8,077 bases of DNA, from the NCBI GenBank assembly GCA_001483205.1, contig JPPB01000318.1, positions 1 through 8,077 of the forward strand. Reading direction: 5' to 3'. Below the pieces are notes generated by a model. The model was not told the origin of the DNA. It did no database searches and saw only the letters and a list, made by a program, of their open reading frames with translations. The stretch comes from an alpha proteobacterium 3107 (GTDB taxonomy: Bacteria; Pseudomonadota; Alphaproteobacteria; Rhodobacterales; Rhodobacteraceae). Below, piece by piece: positions 6,435 to 8,077 of the stretch; the stretch's first letter is position 1, and each line of letters begins with the position of its first letter. The translations under genes were made by a program, and so were the position numbers.

Positions 6435-6844
6435 TGTGGAAAGCGATCCTTTCGTTCGTCTCATGGGGCATCACTCTGTTTTGGGGTGCTGAACGGATTA
6501 TCGGTCTTGCAGGATTCAAAGACGACTTTACTGCAATCTTGCGGTGGCTTGAAATGATACCGGATTTCTGGGGTGGAGCGGCCACGGCGTCCGCAATTTT
6601 CTTCACGGTGTGGTGGCTTTGGCCAGGCGTGTTTGCCAAAAAGGCAGAGGCCCCGCCAACCAAGGTAGACGTTGTTCAGCCAGACGTGAATCCTTCCTTG
6701 CAAAAGGAGCTTGAGCGCGAGGCCGAAGCCAAGGTGCGGTCCGATCAGGTAGACGCGGAATTCCGCACGTTAAAATACAATCTCAATACGGCTCTAGGCG
6801 CGCTTTTGGGGGCATCTCCCCGAAAGGACGAAGACGACAAATGA
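6434..6844 (+). CDS. Hypothetical membrane protein with charged cytoplasmic tail
   Basis: The 136-residue product is not recognised. It has two hydrophobic segments, about residues 4-26 (LSFVSWGITLFWG region) and 46-66 (GGAATASAIFFTVWWLW), joined by a short amphipathic stretch. A Pro-rich hinge and a charged, probably helical or coiled-coil tail (about 87-115) follow, then an acidic end DEDDK. No signal peptidase site or enzymatic motif is visible. The ATG overlaps the TGA of the TnpB fragment and has no good Shine-Dalgarno, so translation may depend on coupling to that fragment. Composition is more AT-rich than cca, implying recent acquisition. A two-helix protein next to mobile DNA could be a phage accessory or abortive-infection type membrane protein, but nothing proves this. 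Confidence 0.65.
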   Translation: MWKAILSFVSWGITLFWGAERIIGLAGFKDDFTAILRWLEMIPDFWGGAATASAIFFTVWWLWPGVFAKKAEAPPTKVDVVQPDVNPSLQKELEREAEAKVRSDQVDAEFRTLKYNLNTALGALLGASPRKDEDDK

Positions 6845-6885
6845 ACTGGCAAGGAAGCCCCTGCCGGTCCGAATTGATCACATGG

Positions 6886-7458
6886 TCACTTTTTGAGAGA
6901 CGAGTGCAATTGCCATACTGTCCACGTCTCAGGCATGAAGCCCGGCCCGAACAAACCGTCATCGTTGCGGATTTCGGTGCCATAGATCACGCTTTGGCTT
7001 CCATCATCCATAGGGAACAATGCCGATACTCGCACACGGATCAAGGGAACGGATTGGCCGTACAGGGCCAAGTATGTCTCGGCCATGTATTCCTCAATCT
7101 TGTCTCGCAGTTTGGCGTTGGAAAACGCGGGGATGCTTCCAGCCCGAAACTCAACGTCGATCAGTTTTGCCGACGTCCGATACAGTTCTTCATCTGTCAT
7201 TTCGCCAGAAGAAATCTCGTCGCCGTAGACGACGAACATGGATTTTCCATTTGGCGCGAACAGGCTGTCTTTCACTTCGGCCGTTTCAATTAGTATCATC
7301 CCAGGGACGGCACAAAGGACCGCAGGAATTGCTTCCACTCCAGGTCCGGTAGCCCCTGAAATGTCCACATGCGGAATACACTTGTCATTGGCTGTAGCAG
7401 GTGCACATGTCAAAACCGCCAACAACATAGTTGTCAGCGCAACTCTCATGGTTTTCAT
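6886..7458 (-). CDS. Hypothetical secreted (periplasmic) protein
   Basis: The 190-residue product is not recognised. It starts with a clear Sec signal peptide: MKTMR, a hydrophobic core (about 6-18) and a cleavage site after APATA (about residue 23). Cys27 and Cys48 could form a disulfide in the mature protein. The rest looks like a soluble mixed alpha/beta domain with no catalytic motif I can name; a charged helical middle (ELYRTSAKLIDVEF, KLRDKIEEYMAETY) precedes a C-terminal DGSQSVIYGTEIRNDDG segment. AAAGG sits 8 nt before the ATG, supporting the start at 7458; an ATG at codon 4 is an alternative. It converges on the membrane-protein gene with 41 bp between stops. Its AT-richer composition fits acquired DNA. 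Confidence 0.75.
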   Translation of the reverse strand: MKTMRVALTTMLLAVLTCAPATANDKCIPHVDISGATGPGVEAIPAVLCAVPGMILIETAEVKDSLFAPNGKSMFVVYGDEISSGEMTDEELYRTSAKLIDVEFRAGSIPAFSNAKLRDKIEEYMAETYLALYGQSVPLIRVRVSALFPMDDGSQSVIYGTEIRNDDGLFGPGFMPETWTVWQLHSSLKK

Positions 7459-7507
7459 GATTTTGCCTTTCGGTAAGCGGTTACGGCGCGGCGGGTGCCG
7501 GGCCGTT

Positions 7508-7630
7508 GCTACGTCAACCAGTAAAGGAAGATGTTCCGCCTATTTGCCGGGCTCGGGGATCAGCCGAGCCACTGTACAGGCTGTTCTATTAAGCGGACGG
7601 TCCGACATAAGCGGGCCTGATTGACGTAGC
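7508..7630. repeat. Long-range inverted repeat flanking a hairpin
   Basis: GCTACGTCAA (7508-7517) is the perfect reverse complement of TTGACGTAGC (7621-7630). Extending inwards gives 14-bp arms (7508-7521 and 7617-7630) with one mismatch. Enclosed are a perfect hairpin, GGCTCGG (7550-7556) with CCGAGCC (7564-7570), and a small palindrome CGGAC-G-GTCCG (7594-7604). TAAGCGG occurs at 7474, 7590 and 7608. The whole could fold as one structured RNA or mark the ends of a small inserted element. Each arm also shares the core TACGTCA/TGACGTA with the 3' part of the CRISPR repeat. Confidence 0.6.
7550..7570 (+). other. Perfect 7-bp hairpin, possible terminator or RNA stem
   Basis: GGCTCGG (7550-7556) and CCGAGCC (7564-7570) pair exactly around a 7-nt loop. 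No T-run follows on either strand, so it is a poor intrinsic terminator. It is better read as part of a structured non-coding RNA or DNA site upstream of the array. Confidence 0.5.
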
Positions 7631-7705
7631 GGATGGAGTGTAGAAAATATTTTATTCAGAAGCAACCCGAAGGAGGGCATAAAATGGGGGCTTAGACCGG
7701 ACCAG
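7621..7705 (+). promoter_or_regulatory. Probable CRISPR leader
   Basis: The segment just before the first repeat is AT-rich in its middle (AGAAAATATTTTATTC, 7642-7657), containing the palindrome AAAATATTTT that could be bent or bound by a nucleoid protein such as IHF. TTGACG (7621-7626) could be a -35, but the best -10 (AATATT, 7646-7651) lies at a long 19-nt spacing, so promoter strength is doubtful. The perfect repeats lie on this side and the degenerate repeat at the far side, which places the leader here and predicts plus-strand transcription. Confidence 0.5.
7670..7695 (+). other. Strong RBS with three-codon ORF before the array
   Basis: AAGGAGGG (7670-7677), a near-perfect Shine-Dalgarno, is followed 7 nt after GGAGG by ATG GGG GCT TAG (7684-7695), encoding Met-Gly-Ala. 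The array starts 10 nt after the stop. It may be the stub of a gene cut by array formation or deletion, a leader mini-ORF, or a structural CCC...GGG stem that merely resembles a ribosome site. Confidence 0.4.
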
Positions 7706-8003
7706 GTGTCGGTGGCCCCTGAACGTCAGGATACGTCACCCGCGCGCGCGCCGCGTCGTCGCGTCGAAGCGGTGTCGGTGGCCCCTGAACGTCAGGATAC
7801 GTCACCATGATGCGGCGCTTGATGAGGACGCGCTTGGGTGTCGGTGGCCCCTGAACGTCAGGATACGTCACCGCAGGACTTGCTGCAAGGCTTCTTCTTC
7901 GCCGTGTCGGTGGCCCCTGAACGTCAGGATACGTCACCCCAGATGAAGATGCTTTGTCCGGCGTTCGCCGTGTCGGTGGCCCTGAACGTCAGGATACGTC
8001 ACC
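7706..8003 (+). CRISPR. Short CRISPR array: five 35-nt repeats, four 31-nt spacers
   Basis: Repeats at 7706-7740, 7772-7806, 7838-7872, 7904-7938 and 7970-8003. The first four are identical over 35 nt; the fifth lacks one C of the CCCC run (34 nt). Spacers at 7741-7771, 7807-7837, 7873-7903 and 7939-7969 are each 31 nt and unrelated to one another, giving a 66-nt period. The repeat begins GTGTCGGTGG and ends ATACGTCACC. CCTGA and TCAGG (repeat positions 13-17 and 21-25) form an inner stem around ACG. GGTGGC (6-11) can pair with GUCACC plus the preceding G (30-35) as an outer stem with one G-U. A ~36+30 geometry is usual for type II and type V systems, but the repeat matches no subtype I know. 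No cas1, cas2 or complete effector lies in the window. Orientation is inferred from the degenerate last repeat. Confidence 0.92.
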
Positions 8004-8077
8004 GAATATTAGGGTGTAAACTCATAAATACCATATGACGATGGCGGCGATCTGTGCTGCGGCGAGGAATGTTTCCG

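Noticed and set aside
6845..6885. Terminator between the convergent unknown genes
   Set aside because: Only a bulged GGCA...TGCC stem is present, with no T-run in the right place.
7594..7627. CCGACAT and TGACGTA as a tracrRNA anti-repeat to the CRISPR repeat
   Set aside because: Each match is only 7 nt and the two occur in the wrong order for one continuous duplex. Chance is sufficient; kept only as a remark under the inverted repeat.
7692..7937. Reading frames through the repeat region giving periodic peptides such as VTYPDVQGPP
   Set aside because: The 66-nt period is a multiple of three, so repeats translate in phase by accident. There is no ribosome site, the spacers are unrelated, and the DNA repeat is near perfect at all codon positions, as expected of CRISPR rather than a repeat protein.

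Overview
The window looks like chromosome from a high-GC alphaproteobacterium, most likely Rhodobacterales. The evidence is GC-rich coding with strong third-position GC bias, an overlapping CoA-pyrophosphatase/CCA-transferase gene pair, and family-typical lipB, ettA and a tRNA-Leu. The taxon is inferred from protein style and gene order, not from a search.

Layout. 1-424: non-coding DNA made of two imperfect copies of a ~120-bp hairpin-rich unit, plus copies of a short dispersed repeat. 425-1141 (-): lipB, octanoyl transferase of lipoate synthesis. 1142-1322: divergent promoter region. 1323-1409 (+): tRNA-Leu(GAG). 1516-2127 (-): a low-GC gene for a NYN/PIN-like nuclease with a CXXC...CXXC zinc-ribbon insert, probably starting at a TTG behind a strong Shine-Dalgarno. 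2306-2338: hairpin terminator for ettA. 2368-4035 (-): ettA, an ABC-F translation factor. 4036-4380: intergenic region with a hairpin, another copy of the dispersed repeat, short direct repeats and an operator-like palindrome. 4381-5019 and 5007-6212 (+): overlapping NUDIX CoA pyrophosphatase and CCA tRNA nucleotidyltransferase.

6213-8077 is accessory DNA. It opens with a promoter and the first ~45 residues of a TnpB/IS1341-type protein (the Cas12 ancestor family), cut off by unrelated sequence. Two AT-richer, convergent unknown genes follow: a two-helix membrane protein (+) and a secreted protein (-). A 247-bp non-coding stretch (7459-7705) then holds a 14-bp inverted repeat around a perfect hairpin, an AT-rich leader-like tract and a strong Shine-Dalgarno before a three-codon ORF. 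The window closes with a short CRISPR array: five repeats of 35 nt (the last 34 nt), four 31-nt spacers and a constant 66-nt period. I see nothing else in the last 74 bases.

The core genes are housekeeping: lipoylation, leucine decoding, translation throttling, CoA-pool cleaning and tRNA 3'-end maturation. The part most worth attention is the accessory end. A CRISPR array with no complete cas gene in the window sits about 1.3 kb downstream of the start of a TnpB-like effector gene. One reading is a decayed or rearranged type V-like locus whose effector was replaced by cargo; independent insertions into the same plastic site are an equally simple explanation.
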